Below are positions 1-8,865 of a stretch of 64,000 nt of DNA, piece by piece (position 1 is the first letter of the stretch; the number at the start of each line of letters is the position of its first letter). The position numbers and the translations under genes are program-made. Origin of the DNA: Pseudoalteromonas carrageenovora IAM 12662 (GTDB lineage Bacteria > Pseudomonadota > Gammaproteobacteria > Enterobacterales > Alteromonadaceae); contig NZ_LT965928.1 in the NCBI RefSeq assembly GCF_900239935.1, positions 2,497,520 through 2,561,519 of the forward strand, read 5' to 3'. The notes beneath the pieces are model-generated. The model searched no databases and was not told the origin of the DNA. It saw only the letters and a program-made list of their open reading frames with translations.

Positions 1-908
1 GGCACTTCAATTTCGTTGTTTTCTAAAAGACCTTTAATTGCTTGGTCTTTAACGTTAGCTTTAACTGCTTGGTCAAGCTCACGTGTCATGTTCTTTTTAA
101 CTTCTTCTTTAAGCGCGTCTACGCCGCCTTCGGTAACACCGAATTTAGTTGCAAACTCTTCGCTTAATTCAGGTAACTCTTGCGCTTCAACTTTTTTCAC
201 TGTGATAGTGAATTGAGCCGCTTTACCTTTAAGGTTTTCAGCGTGGTAGTCATCAGGGAAAGTTACATCAGCAACTACTTCTTCGCCTGCTTTTTTACCT
301 ACGATGTTATCTTCAAAACCTGGGATCATACGACCTTGGCCAAGTTCTAATGGGAAGTCTTCAGCTTTACCGCCTTCAAATACTTCACCGTCGATAGTAC
401 CTACGAAATCAACAGTTACACGGTCGTTTTCGCCAGCAGCTGTATCAACATCAGCCCAAGAAGCGTGCTGTTTACGAAGTGTTTCTAGCATGTTTGCTAA
501 ATCTTCGTCAGTTACTGTAACTGCTGGTTTTTCTACAGCAATTTTATCTAAACCTTGAACTTCAACTTCAGGGTAAACTTCAAACGTAGCTGAGAATTCT
601 AAATCTTTACCTGCTTCAAGAGATTTTGGAGCAAATGATGGTGCGCCAGCAGGGTTAATTTTTTCAGCAACGATTGCCTCAATGTAATTACGTTGCATTA
701 CTTCGCCAGCAACTTCTTGACGAACTGCAGGACCAAAACGCTTGTTAATTACTGAAACTGGAACTTTACCAGCACGGAAACCATCAATACGCTGTGTTTT
801 TGACAGTTGTTGTAAGCGTTTTTTTACTTCGGTCTCAACGTTCTCTGCAGGAACGGTGATGGTCAGACGGCGCTCAAGGCCTTGAGTCGTCTCAACAGAA
901 ACTTGCAT
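1..908 (-). CDS. tig: Trigger factor, ribosome-associated chaperone (3' end beyond window)
   Basis: Reading leftward from the ATG at 906-908, the frame stays open to the window edge and gives about the first 302 residues of a protein that is normally about 430-435 long. The N-terminus ([15 protein letters not shown]) and the ribosome-docking segment around GFRAGKVP are typical of trigger factor. A FKBP-type peptidyl-prolyl isomerase domain follows at about residues 150-245, recognisable by the [15 protein letters not shown] and [11 protein letters not shown] stretches. Trigger factor binds ribosomal protein L23 at the exit tunnel and shields nascent chains. The missing part is the C-terminal chaperone arms. 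In relatives clpP and clpX usually lie downstream; that region is outside the window. The break is a window edge, not a truncation. Confidence 0.97.
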   Translation of the reverse strand, partial: MQVSVETTQGLERRLTITVPAENVETEVKKRLQQLSKTQRIDGFRAGKVPVSVINKRFGPAVRQEVAGEVMQRNYIEAIVAEKINPAGAPSFAPKSLEAGKDLEFSATFEVYPEVEVQGLDKIAVEKPAVTVTDEDLANMLETLRKQHASWADVDTAAGENDRVTVDFVGTIDGEVFEGGKAEDFPLELGQGRMIPGFEDNIVGKKAGEEVVADVTFPDDYHAENLKGKAAQFTITVKKVEAQELPELSEEFATKFGVTEGGVDALKEEVKKNMTRELDQAVKANVKDQAIKGLLENNEIEV

Positions 909-1280
909 GATTTACCTCAATATTCAATTTTGGCGACTGTTCGCCTTCCTTACAAACAAAGTACCTTCATGAGTCTTGATAAAATTTAAGCTAAATTTAA
1001 TGCTTAAATACATCCGTCGCTACCATGAGATATCATTGCTGCTCTGCCCTTCGGGCACTATGTTAAACAATAGACGCGGCATTATAACCTAATAATCATG
1101 AGAGTCGAGTGTAGGGGGCAATTATTTAGGCTAGATCGGCACTGATCGCGCACAACCGAATAAAAAACAAACTAATTAGATTGTAAGTAATTAAAATTTT
1201 ATTAATGAATTTGAATATAAAGATAAGGTATGGAATATAGAGTATTAATTTTCACGTTTCATTATTTGATATAATGAAAG
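909..1280. other. Intergenic region between tig and the tRNA cluster
   Basis: No convincing open reading frame is present. The part next to tig must hold its promoter and leader. A small hairpin with a TTCG tetraloop (gccc-ttcg-ggc, near 1046-1056) lies in this part. Immediately 3' of the last tRNA-Pro, a perfect 9-bp stem (1257-1265 paired with 1271-1279, loop ttgat) could mark the end or a processing site of the tRNA transcript, but it has no clear T-run on the minus strand. Confidence 0.5.
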
Positions 1281-1357
1281 TGGTCGGCGATGCAGGATTT
1301 GAACCTGCGACCCCTTGGACCCAAACCAAGTGCGCTACCAAACTGCGCTAATCGCCG
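1281..1357 (-). tRNA. tRNA-Pro (anticodon UGG), copy 3 of 3
   Basis: A 77-nt cloverleaf on the minus strand with encoded CCA, anticodon TGG in the loop TTTGGGT, and the T-arm GGTTCAAATCC. It is identical in sequence to the copies at 1409-1485 and 1722-1798 and is the last gene of the five-tRNA transcript. Confidence 0.96.
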
Positions 1358-1408
1358 ATATATATTGTGAATACTTAAACTTTGAATTTAAGACCACTTA
1401 TAAGAAAG

Positions 1409-1485
1409 TGGTCGGCGATGCAGGATTTGAACCTGCGACCCCTTGGACCCAAACCAAGTGCGCTACCAAACTGCGCTAATCGCCG
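1409..1485 (-). tRNA. tRNA-Pro (anticodon UGG), copy 2 of 3
   Basis: A 77-nt minus-strand tRNA with encoded CCA, identical to its two sister copies. It is separated from copy 3 by 51 bp. The short flank on the CCA side (aaagtgg) is also shared between copies, which suggests local duplication. Confidence 0.96.
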
Positions 1486-1500
1486 ATACTCAATGTAAAT

Positions 1501-1577
1501 TGGGGTGACTGATGGGGCTCGAACCCACGACAACCGGAATCACAATCCGGGGCTCTACCAACTGAGCTACAATCACC
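1501..1577 (-). tRNA. tRNA-His (anticodon GUG)
   Basis: Minus-strand tRNA with anticodon GTG in the loop TTGTGAT, encoded CCA, and the extra 5' G (G-1) characteristic of tRNA-His, giving 77 nt. It lies between tRNA-Arg and tRNA-Pro in the cluster, echoing the argX-hisR-leuT-proM order of enterobacteria but without a leucine tRNA. Confidence 0.95.
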
Positions 1578-1600
1578 GCTATATTTACACGTTTTCAACA

Positions 1601-1677
<77 letters not shown>

Positions 1678-1721
1678 ATCGAAAACTTCATAGCGTACAA
1701 ATAAGCTTACTTTTAAAAAAG

Positions 1722-1798
1722 TGGTCGGCGATGCAGGATTTGAACCTGCGACCCCTTGGACCCAAACCAAGTGCGCTACCAAACTGCGCTAATCGCCG
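1722..1798 (-). tRNA. tRNA-Pro (anticodon UGG), copy 1 of 3
   Basis: The promoter-proximal tRNA of the cluster, 77 nt with encoded CCA, anticodon TGG, identical to the copies at 1409-1485 and 1281-1357. Its 5' end lies about 38 nt from the predicted transcription start. Confidence 0.96.
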
Positions 1799-1842
1799 AT
1801 GCTTACTATTGTTAACGAATGACCTCGTTGACAACGGGGTGC

Positions 1843-1871
1843 ATAATAGTGATTTGACGGGGTTAGGTCAA
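1843..1871 (-). promoter_or_regulatory. Sigma-70 promoter of the tRNA cluster
   Basis: On the minus strand a -35 hexamer TTGACC (1866-1871) is separated by exactly 17 bp from a -10 hexamer TATTAT (1843-1848). The following bases GCACCCCG form a GC-rich discriminator, as is typical of stringently controlled stable-RNA promoters. Transcription should begin near 1836, just upstream of the first tRNA-Pro. The stringent-control reading is an inference from the discriminator. Confidence 0.72.
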
Positions 1872-2147
1872 ACGTTTTTTTAAGAAAACCAATCAACTGC
1901 TTATTTTTAGCTCACAATGGTTAAATATTGCAATGTAGGGTTTAAAATTTAAACTCTTTTTACGCTTCTTACGTTTTATAGCTTAAAAGCACCTTGGCGC
2001 TTTAGTGCTTTTCTGCGAAAATAGCCTCTATATTAAAAAGTGATAATTTAAAGAATAGATTCTTTATAGGCATTACTACCCCTATTTTATGCATTCACTT
2101 TTTAAAGTATCGGAATCAAGTTAATTAACCCTAATTAAAGGTCACCC
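1872..2147. other. Divergent region between the tRNA promoter and folD
   Basis: Together with the tRNA promoter this is a 349-bp gene-free stretch. An 8-bp stem aaaagcac (1985-1992) / gtgctttt (2005-2012) is visible. The rest is AT-rich and should contain the folD promoter, for which no clear consensus can be picked out. Confidence 0.4.
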
Positions 2148-3002
2148 ATGACGGCAAACATCATTGATGGTAAAGCAATCGCAAAACAAGTACGTAGTGC
2201 AGTAGCAGAACGTGTATCTGAACGTGTTAAAAATGGTTTACGTGCACCAGGACTCGCAGTAGTACTTGTAGGACAAGATCCTGCAAGCCAAGTTTATGTT
2301 GGTTCAAAACGCAAAGCCTGTGAAGAAGTTGGTTTTATTTCAAAATCTTTTGATTTACCATCAGACGCTACTGAACAAACGCTTTTAGATTTAATTGATG
2401 AGTTAAATAATGATGCTGAAGTAGACGGTATCTTAGTTCAATTACCGTTGCCACAAGGCCTAGACGCTGAAAAGATTTTAGAGCGCATCACGCCACACAA
2501 AGACGTTGATGGTTTCCACCCTTATAATATAGGTCGTTTAGCGCAGCGTATGCCAGCGCTTCGTCCTTGTACTCCAAAGGGCATTATTACCTTACTTGAT
2601 TCAACAGGTGTGCGTTATAAAGGGATGCATGCGGTTGTGGTTGGTGCATCTAATATAGTTGGTCGCCCAATGTCGCTTGAGTTATTACTGGCAGGTTGTA
2701 CTACAACGGTATGTCATAAATTTACACAAGATTTAGAAACACACGTTCGCCGTGCTGACTTATTAGTAGTTGCTGTTGGCAAGCCTGAGTTTATCCCTGG
2801 TGATTGGGTTAAAGAAGGAGCAATAGTTATTGATGTAGGTATAAACCGCTTAGATACCGGTAAATTAGTGGGCGATGTTGAGTACAGTGTTGCTGAGCAA
2901 AAAGCTGACTTTATAACACCTGTACCTGGCGGCGTTGGCCCAATGACAGTAGCAAGCTTAATTGAAAACACATTAGAAGCATGTGAAAAATACCACAGCT
3001 AA
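2148..3002 (+). CDS. folD: Bifunctional methylenetetrahydrofolate dehydrogenase / methenyltetrahydrofolate cyclohydrolase
   Basis: FolD oxidises 5,10-methylene-THF to 5,10-methenyl-THF with NADP and hydrolyses it to 10-formyl-THF, feeding purine and formyl-Met synthesis in the cytosol. The 284-residue length fits the family (E. coli 288). The conserved YVxxK motif is at residues 50-54 (Tyr50 and Lys54, the catalytic lysine). The motif [10 protein letters not shown] is near residue 97, the Rossmann segment [12 protein letters not shown] is near 165, and the signature [10 protein letters not shown] is near 262. The start has an aaaggtc ribosome site 5-10 nt upstream. It stands alone and converges with cysS across a shared terminator. 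Identification is secure. Confidence 0.98.
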   Translation: MTANIIDGKAIAKQVRSAVAERVSERVKNGLRAPGLAVVLVGQDPASQVYVGSKRKACEEVGFISKSFDLPSDATEQTLLDLIDELNNDAEVDGILVQLPLPQGLDAEKILERITPHKDVDGFHPYNIGRLAQRMPALRPCTPKGIITLLDSTGVRYKGMHAVVVGASNIVGRPMSLELLLAGCTTTVCHKFTQDLETHVRRADLLVVAVGKPEFIPGDWVKEGAIVIDVGINRLDTGKLVGDVEYSVAEQKADFITPVPGGVGPMTVASLIENTLEACEKYHS

Positions 3003-3048
3003 AATTACTTAATATAATTAATATATTAACTAAAACGCAGATTAAATA

Positions 3049-3078
3049 AAAAGGGTTGCCAATTGGCAACCCTTTTTA
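3049..3078. terminator. Bidirectional terminator between folD and cysS
   Basis: A perfect 10-bp stem aagggttgcc / ggcaaccctt with loop aatt, flanked by A-run and T-run, so it can end transcripts from both converging genes. Confidence 0.88.
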
Positions 3079-3101
3079 TTTAAAGCTATTTTTTAAAACA
3101 T

Positions 3102-4481
3102 TTACGCTTTACGCCACGTTGTTTTACCGGCTGAATCTTCAAGTATTACACCTAAAGCATTAAGCGCATCACGTGCTTCATCAGCAGCAGCCCAGTCTTT
3201 ACTCGCACGTGCTTCATTACGCTTTACTATTAAAGCTTCAATCGTTGCAACTTCTTCATCATCTTGCCCGCCTTGTAAAAAAGCCTCAGGTGCTTGTTGA
3301 GCAACCCCTAGCACTTCACCAAGGCTGCGCAGTATAAACGCTAACTTACCAGCTTGACCTGTATCAGTATCTTTCACGCGGTTTAACTCTTTTGCAAGTT
3401 CGAACAACACAGGTAGTGCTTCTGGTGTATTAAAGTCATCATTCATTGCTTTTCTAAACTTGGCAACGAACTCGTTGCCTTCTAAATCGCATTCTACCAG
3501 CTCTACATCACGAAGCGCTGTGTAAATACGTTCAAGTGACGAACGTGCTTGATCTAAATTCTCTTGCGAGTAATTTAATTGGCTGCGGTAATGACCCGAT
3601 ATTAAAAAGTAACGAACAGACTCAGCATCGTAAGCTTTTAATACTTCACGTACAGTAAAAAAGTTATCTAAAGATTTAGACATTTTTTCTTTATTAACTT
3701 GCACCATACCTGTGTGGATCCACGTATTTACGTATTTACCATTATTTGCACAGCATGATTGAGCAATTTCATTTTCGTGATGCGGAAACTGTAAATCAGA
3801 ACCTCCACCATGAATATCAAAATGCTCACCTAGATGCTTTGAGCTCATTGCTGAACACTCAATGTGCCAACCTGGGCGCCCTTCTCCCCATGGAGATGAC
3901 CAAGATGGCTCCCCTGCTTTGGCTTTTTTCCATAAAACAAAGTCCAATGGGTCGTCTTTATCTTGAGCCACCTCAACACGTGAGCCTGACTGAAGCATTG
4001 TTAAATCTTGCTGAGATAGCGCGCCGTATTGCTCAAACGTTGAAACATCAAATAATACATCGCCATCAGCCGCAACATACGCATGACCTTTAGCAACTAA
4101 ACGCTCAACCATTTCAATAATTTCATCCATGTGGCCCGTTACTGTAGGCTCAACATCTGGACGTAACATGTTCAAACTATCGAAATCTTCATGCATTGCT
4201 TTAGTCATACGAAGTGTTAAATCGTTTATTGACTCGCCATTTTCATTTGCACGTTTAATTATTTTATCGTCAACATCGGTAATATTGCGTACGTATTTTA
4301 AGTCGTAGCCAATATGGCGAAGGTAGCGGACTATTACGTCAAACCCAACAAATGTACGCGCATGACCTATGTGACAGTAATCATAAATGGTGATACCACA
4401 CACATACATGTCGATTTTTCCTTCGACCATAGGTTTAAATTGTTCTTTTTGTCGCGTGAGTGTGTTGTATATTTGTACCAT
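3102..4481 (-). CDS. cysS: Cysteinyl-tRNA synthetase
   Basis: This class I aminoacyl-tRNA synthetase charges tRNA-Cys. The 459-residue length is typical. The HIGH motif is at residues 37-40 in [12 protein letters not shown], and the KMSKS motif is at about 266-270. The zinc ligands that discriminate cysteine are visible as Cys28, the Cys of WHIECSAM, and the His/His-Glu segment [10 protein letters not shown]. The C-terminal helical anticodon-binding region follows. It is divergent from ppiB, 132 bp away, an arrangement also seen in enterobacteria where cysS and ppiB are neighbours. Confidence 0.98.
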   Translation of the reverse strand: MVQIYNTLTRQKEQFKPMVEGKIDMYVCGITIYDYCHIGHARTFVGFDVIVRYLRHIGYDLKYVRNITDVDDKIIKRANENGESINDLTLRMTKAMHEDFDSLNMLRPDVEPTVTGHMDEIIEMVERLVAKGHAYVAADGDVLFDVSTFEQYGALSQQDLTMLQSGSRVEVAQDKDDPLDFVLWKKAKAGEPSWSSPWGEGRPGWHIECSAMSSKHLGEHFDIHGGGSDLQFPHHENEIAQSCCANNGKYVNTWIHTGMVQVNKEKMSKSLDNFFTVREVLKAYDAESVRYFLISGHYRSQLNYSQENLDQARSSLERIYTALRDVELVECDLEGNEFVAKFRKAMNDDFNTPEALPVLFELAKELNRVKDTDTGQAGKLAFILRSLGEVLGVAQQAPEAFLQGGQDDEEVATIEALIVKRNEARASKDWAAADEARDALNALGVILEDSAGKTTWRKA

Positions 4482-4613
4482 TTAGTTGGTGTCCTTCACT
4501 GTTATCAAGAAAATGTATGTTACCACTTGCAAAGCATGGGCTCTAGCGCTTTGTTAATCTTAGCTAACTAAGATAAAATAGCGCGACTATTTAAACCAGA
4601 TATAGGAAACCTC

Positions 4614-5105
4614 ATGGTTGTTCTACACACAAACTTTGGTGACATCACCATTAAAATGCACGAAGCGGAAGCACCAAACACAGTTAAAAACTTTTTAGAG
4701 TATGCAAATGCTGGTTTTTACAACGGTACAATTTTTCACCGTGTAATTGATGGCTTTATGGTTCAAGGCGGTGGTTTTGTTCCAGGTATGGAACAAAAAG
4801 ACGTTAACGATCCTATTCAAAACGAAGCTAACAACGGCCTATCTAATAAAGTAGGTACTTTAGCAATGGCACGTACTCCTGATCCTCATTCAGCTACTGC
4901 ACAGTTTTTTATTAACGTTAACAACAACGATTTCTTAAACCACAGCAGCGAAACATCTCAAGGCTGGGGTTACTGTGTGTTTGCTGAAGTAGTTGAAGGC
5001 ATGGACATTGTAGAAAAAATTAAAGGTGTAGCGACAGGTAGCAACGGTTTTCACCAAGACGTGCCTCTTGAAGACGTGATCATCGAAAGCGTTACTGTTA
5101 GCTAA
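4614..5105 (+). CDS. ppiB: Cytoplasmic peptidyl-prolyl cis-trans isomerase (cyclophilin) B
   Basis: A single-domain cyclophilin of 163 residues without signal peptide, close to E. coli PpiB (164). The catalytic motif [13 protein letters not shown] is present near residues 42-54, with the conserved arginine. [17 protein letters not shown] near 85-101 is the second cyclophilin signature. It catalyses proline isomerisation in folding proteins. A TAGGAAA ribosome site precedes the ATG. lpxH follows 89 bp downstream in the same direction, so the two may be co-transcribed. Confidence 0.97.
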   Translation: MVVLHTNFGDITIKMHEAEAPNTVKNFLEYANAGFYNGTIFHRVIDGFMVQGGGFVPGMEQKDVNDPIQNEANNGLSNKVGTLAMARTPDPHSATAQFFINVNNNDFLNHSSETSQGWGYCVFAEVVEGMDIVEKIKGVATGSNGFHQDVPLEDVIIESVTVS

Positions 5106-5194
5106 TAGTACGTTTACCCACGTAATGTGGAGTATCAGCGGGTGTTTATGCAATATACATACGCCCGCTTTATTTATATCGAAAAGACATCCCT

Positions 5195-5932
5195 ATGACT
5201 CGTAAGACATACTTTATTGCTGATTTACATTTAAGTGAAAACAGACCTGACATTAGCGCTGCTTTTTTTAAATTTTTAGAATCTAATATTCTAAATCAAA
5301 ACGTTGATGCGCTTTATATTTTAGGTGACTTTTTTGAAGTATGGGTAGGTGATGACTATGTCACTGAACTTGCAAGCGATGTAGCTAAGCATTTAAAAGC
5401 TGTAAGTCATGCAGGTACGCCAGTATATTTTATACATGGCAACCGCGACTTTATTATGCGAGAGCAATATGCAAACTTAGCTGGCATGACACTTTTAAGC
5501 GAACAAGCCGTGATTGATTTATACGGTACACCTACCGTTATTTTACATGGCGATGAAATGTGTACTCAAGATACTGAATATCAAAAATTCCGTAAAAAAA
5601 GTCGTGGTTGGTGGTGGCCAAAGCTTATGCTAGCTATGCCGCTTTGGTATAGAAAAAAAATAGCCCGCAACGCACGTGAAAAAAGCAAACTAAGCCAAGC
5701 CGACAAGCCAATAGAAATCTTAGATGTTGTAGACGAAACCGTTCTAGAAACATTTAAAAAGCATGATGTGAGCAACATGATACACGGCCACACTCATCGT
5801 CCTAACGTTCATACATACCCGCTAAACAATAAAACGCTTACGCGCACAGTATTAGGAGACTGGTACACTCAAGGCTCATATTTGGTGGTTACACCACAAT
5901 CACAAAAATTAATTAGTACACCTTTCGCATAA
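5195..5932 (+). CDS. lpxH: UDP-2,3-diacylglucosamine diphosphatase of lipid A synthesis
   Basis: LpxH cleaves UDP-2,3-diacylglucosamine to lipid X at the inner-membrane surface, the fourth step of lipid A synthesis. The metallophosphoesterase motifs are in order: DLHLSE with D10 and H12, GDFFEVWVGDD, GNRDF, LHGDEM and GHTHRP. The length of 245 residues fits LpxH (E. coli 240), and the aromatic stretch SRGWWWPKLMLAMPLWYR corresponds to the membrane-associating lid. It lies downstream of ppiB, the E. coli order. Identification is secure. Confidence 0.97.
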   Translation: MTRKTYFIADLHLSENRPDISAAFFKFLESNILNQNVDALYILGDFFEVWVGDDYVTELASDVAKHLKAVSHAGTPVYFIHGNRDFIMREQYANLAGMTLLSEQAVIDLYGTPTVILHGDEMCTQDTEYQKFRKKSRGWWWPKLMLAMPLWYRKKIARNAREKSKLSQADKPIEILDVVDETVLETFKKHDVSNMIHGHTHRPNVHTYPLNNKTLTRTVLGDWYTQGSYLVVTPQSQKLISTPFA

Positions 5933-5946
5933 TTTTATTTTCTGAC

Positions 5947-5983
5947 TATCCTTAAATGTAAGGTATTTAAATAGTTAAGGATA
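5947..5983 (+). promoter_or_regulatory. Leader inverted repeat covering the ribosome site of the binding-protein gene
   Basis: The 9-bp arm tatccttaa (5947-5955) is exactly complementary to ttaaggata (5975-5983). The second arm contains the AAGG ribosome site of the ATG at 5988, so folding would hide it. It could equally be a chance repeat in AT-rich DNA. Confidence 0.35.
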
Positions 5984-5987
5984 ATAA

Positions 5988-6784
5988 ATGTTCCGTGTGC
6001 TGCTTTTTATAGTTTTAGCTTTCTATGCGAATACAGCTAAAAGCGAGCAAACTTGGCATATCGTGACCGAAAATTTCCCTCCCTACTTCTCCGAAGAGTT
6101 ACCAAATAATGGCTGGTTATTTGAGATAACTAAACTCGCTTTAAAAAGTCAGAACATAAATACCGAAATAGAATTTACCTCTTGGAATCGCTCTCTTAAT
6201 CTTTTAGAAAAACAAAAAAAACAGCTATTCTTGGTGCTTTTTATTCAAAGCAAAGAGGCGAAATTTTTGTATATTCACGCCCACTAGCCGTTGCGCATTC
6301 AGGGCTTTTTAAACTTAAAAAAAGTACAATTAACTACGATGGCTCGCTTGAATCTTTACTACCTTATAATATTTGTAAAGAGGCCGGTGACCCTATAAGC
6401 GCTGATTTTTCACACGACCCCAGATTATCTCTGACCTCAACTGCTAACTTAGTTAATAGCTTATTTTTATTACAAAACGAACGAGTAGATTTGGTTGCGG
6501 GTACCAAAGAAGTAGGTGAGTATTGGATTAAGCACAGCCCTAAATTACTAAAAAACGAAGAACAAGTAATTGAATACCTACCACCACATTTAGCAATTCA
6601 TAAGCTTCATTTAATTGTCTCTAAAAGTAGTCCTGACAATAACAAGCAGATTGCTCAATTTGAGGCAGGCCTTGAAGCCATTATAAAAAATGGTTCTATT
6701 GCTAAAGTATTAAAAAAGCATCACTTTAGTGATGAATACATTAAACACTATTTAAAAGCGTTTGCTAATAATTTTGAGAGCTAA
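5988..6784 (+). pseudogene. Periplasmic amino-acid-type solute-binding protein, frameshifted
   Basis: The first frame (5988-6287) encodes a signal peptide (MFRVLLFIVLAFYANTAKS) and the start of a family 3 solute-binding domain (WHIVTENFPPYFS). From about 6221 the homologous frame moves to another phase, reading AILGAFYSKQRGEIFVYSRPLA and continuing to the stop at 6784. Joined, the parts give a complete protein of about 265 residues with the usual two-lobe layout. The shift coincides with a run of eight A (6214-6221), where restoring one A rejoins the frames. A true inactivating mutation, phase variation, polymerase slippage or an assembly error are all possible. No transporter genes adjoin it. 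Solo proteins of this type are common in marine gammaproteobacteria and their ligands are mostly unknown. Confidence 0.8.
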
Positions 6785-7180
6785 CTGGGGTGTTTATCTT
6801 TCTAGGTTGAATTATACCAATTTGCTTAATTAAGTGTTCTATTTTTAGACTGGAAAAACCTGTTGGTAGCTAGGCAAAAAATTACTATTTAGTCGTTCTC
6901 GGCAATTGCTCCTGCATTGCTCTACCTTCTGTATCCATGCAATCGTAAATGAGAGCTTTTACCGTAGGTGGCGACACGTTTAGCCCCGCAAAATGATTAA
7001 GTATTATTGCGAATTAGTATTACAACAGCATGTTTGGCTTTTATACAAGACAGAACCTGTTCAGTGAGGTTACTGCCTATAAATTGGCAGTAACCTAGTA
7101 TGAACGCTAACCATGCGCTGCCCATTAGGCCTAATCTAAATGCAATTTTAACTTTTAAATGTAATAAGCCCTAGTAGCAA
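6785..7180. other. Non-coding stretch with a perfect hairpin
   Basis: About 400 bp without a plausible gene. It contains a perfect 10-bp stem, ggttactgcc (7068-7077) with ggcagtaacc (7086-7095), loop tataaatt, without a downstream T-run. The mixed base composition suggests a decayed repeat or mobile-element remnant, but no second copy was seen in this window. Confidence 0.4.
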
Positions 7181-7948
7181 TTAGCTATTAGGTGTTGGCG
7201 CCCCACTATGAAACTTAAAATCATCATCTGGAGATTGGATTAGATCAGCTTCTATTTTTGCAAAAAAATCGACGCGCTCTGTAATATCAAAATCGGCAAT
7301 TTCTTGAGCTAGTGTTAAATAATCTTGGTAATGACGCGCTTCAGATCGAAGTAATGAAATATAAAAATCGCCTAAGCGTTTATCTACATGCGGCGCAAGC
7401 TTTGCAAAACGCTCACACGAGCGTGCTTCAATGTAGGCACCTACAATTAATTTATCGACTAAAGCATTTGGCTCAAATGTTTTTACGTTGCGTAGCATAC
7501 CTTTAGCGTATCGACATGGCGTAATGCTTTGATACTCAACTCCATACTCATCCATTATTTCGAGCACTTGATAAAAATGATGCAGCTCTTCTTTTATAAG
7601 CATAACCATTTTATCTATCAAGTCTTGTCCGTAAGGAGAGTTCGATTTAGGAATAATAGACTTGGTGAGTTTATTTTTTGCAGGCAGGTCACGCCAATCA
7701 CCTTCACGTTTATAAATAAGCGTTTCAAAAGGCTTAAGCCACTCAAGCAAAGCATCGCTACTTTCTTTATCTACAGCATATTTACGAATTAAAAACATCG
7801 CACTTTGCGCCGCCTTTAACTCACAAATTAAGTGATCAATTAATATCACCGATAAGTTTTCTTTTTTTACTGCCTCAATAACCCATTCATTGGGAGTTTC
7901 GCACAATAAAAAATTATTAATAGGTGCTAAAAGTTCGCTGTGTGGCAC
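7181..7948 (-). CDS. miaE: tRNA 2-methylthio-N6-isopentenyladenosine-37 hydroxylase
   Basis: MiaE is a ferritin-like di-iron monooxygenase that hydroxylates the isopentenyl group of ms2i6A37 in tRNAs reading U-starting codons. The 255-residue protein carries the paired metal motifs: Glu in DHLICELKAAQ, E-x-x-H in KEELHHFYQVLEIM, Glu in GAYIEARSCERF, and E-x-x-H in RSEARHYQDYL. The E(x)n-ExxH repeat is diagnostic of the diiron four-helix bundle. It stands alone on the minus strand, divergent from the Yip1-family gene, with 214 bp between them. Confidence 0.92.
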   Translation of the reverse strand: MPHSELLAPINNFLLCETPNEWVIEAVKKENLSVILIDHLICELKAAQSAMFLIRKYAVDKESSDALLEWLKPFETLIYKREGDWRDLPAKNKLTKSIIPKSNSPYGQDLIDKMVMLIKEELHHFYQVLEIMDEYGVEYQSITPCRYAKGMLRNVKTFEPNALVDKLIVGAYIEARSCERFAKLAPHVDKRLGDFYISLLRSEARHYQDYLTLAQEIADFDITERVDFFAKIEADLIQSPDDDFKFHSGAPTPNS

Positions 7949-8054
7949 GTTGCTGCTCGTTACTTCAAAAAATAAAAATGCATTTTAACACGAAAAATAA
8001 CGAAGAATAAAATTTGGTAAAACAAGCTACTTAAAATGTTAATAACGAGTTAAC

Positions 8055-8083
8055 TTGACTTTGTTTATGAACTAAACCATAAA
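8055..8083 (+). promoter_or_regulatory. Possible promoter of the Yip1-family gene
   Basis: A TTGACT hexamer (8055-8060) lies 17 bp before CATAAA (8078-8083), about 80 bp upstream of the gene. The -35 is good and the -10 only fair, so this is a candidate only. Confidence 0.35.
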
Positions 8084-8162
8084 TATAGATACTGTATAAA
8101 AAACAAACTAACTATAAACAATTAAAACCAACAGTAATACGTTCCTTTTATGGAGTACCGCT

Positions 8163-8762
8163 ATGATACTGAATCACCTTTGGGGCATTTATGCCCACCC
8201 ACTCGAAGAATGGCAAACAATAGATAACCGTCACGAAAGTTTAACTTATAGCTTATCGCATATACTGCTTATTGCTTTATTTCCCTCAATTATGGGGTAT
8301 TACTCATCTGTATATTTAGGATGGAGTATAGGTACTGGTGCCCCCGTTTTTTTAACTCACGATAGTGCCCTACTCATTGCAGCTGCGATGTACATAGCAT
8401 TAATTGGAGGTGTTTTTGCACTTGCCTATTTAGCACATTGGATGGCTATAACGTTTGGCGCTAAACCTACATTTACTCAAACATTAGAGCTTGCCGCTTA
8501 TACGGCAACCCCTGTATTTATGTCGGCACTTGGCGCATTTTGGCCTGAACTTTGGTTTGTTGTGTGTATAGGAATACTGGCTTTGGCTTATTCTGTTTAT
8601 TTACTGTATACCGGAGTGCCTATTTTGATGCACATACCTCAAGAACGGGGGTTTATTTACGCAAGCTCAGTGGTGACCTGTGGATTGATTCTGCTGGTAA
8701 TAATTTTAGCAGTAACAGCAATGCTTTGGACAAATGGGATTGTAAGCCCGATGTTCACATAA
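8163..8762 (+). CDS. Yip1-family inner-membrane protein (YohC-like)
   Basis: A 199-residue integral membrane protein with about five hydrophobic segments: near residues 32-50, 70-95, 108-125, 130-152 and 168-190. The start MILNHLWGIYAHPLEEWQTI is typical of bacterial Yip1-domain proteins such as E. coli YohC, whose function is not established. A TGGAGT ribosome site lies just before the ATG. It is a single gene converging with purF across a shared terminator. Family assignment is confident; no activity can be inferred. Confidence 0.82.
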   Translation: MILNHLWGIYAHPLEEWQTIDNRHESLTYSLSHILLIALFPSIMGYYSSVYLGWSIGTGAPVFLTHDSALLIAAAMYIALIGGVFALAYLAHWMAITFGAKPTFTQTLELAAYTATPVFMSALGAFWPELWFVVCIGILALAYSVYLLYTGVPILMHIPQERGFIYASSVVTCGLILLVIILAVTAMLWTNGIVSPMFT

Positions 8763-8811
8763 CCAAATCAATATGTGTTGTTTGATAGAAGTGTTCCCTT
8801 CTTTCCTTCGC

Positions 8812-8840
8812 AAAAAAGGAGCTATTTAGCTCCTTTTTTT
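8812..8840. terminator. Bidirectional terminator between the Yip1 gene and purF
   Basis: A 13-bp stem (aaaaaaggagcta / tagctcctttttt) with a two-base loop and runs of A and T on either side serves both converging genes. Confidence 0.88.
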
Positions 8841-8865
8841 ATACCTGATGATTTTTAATCACAAC

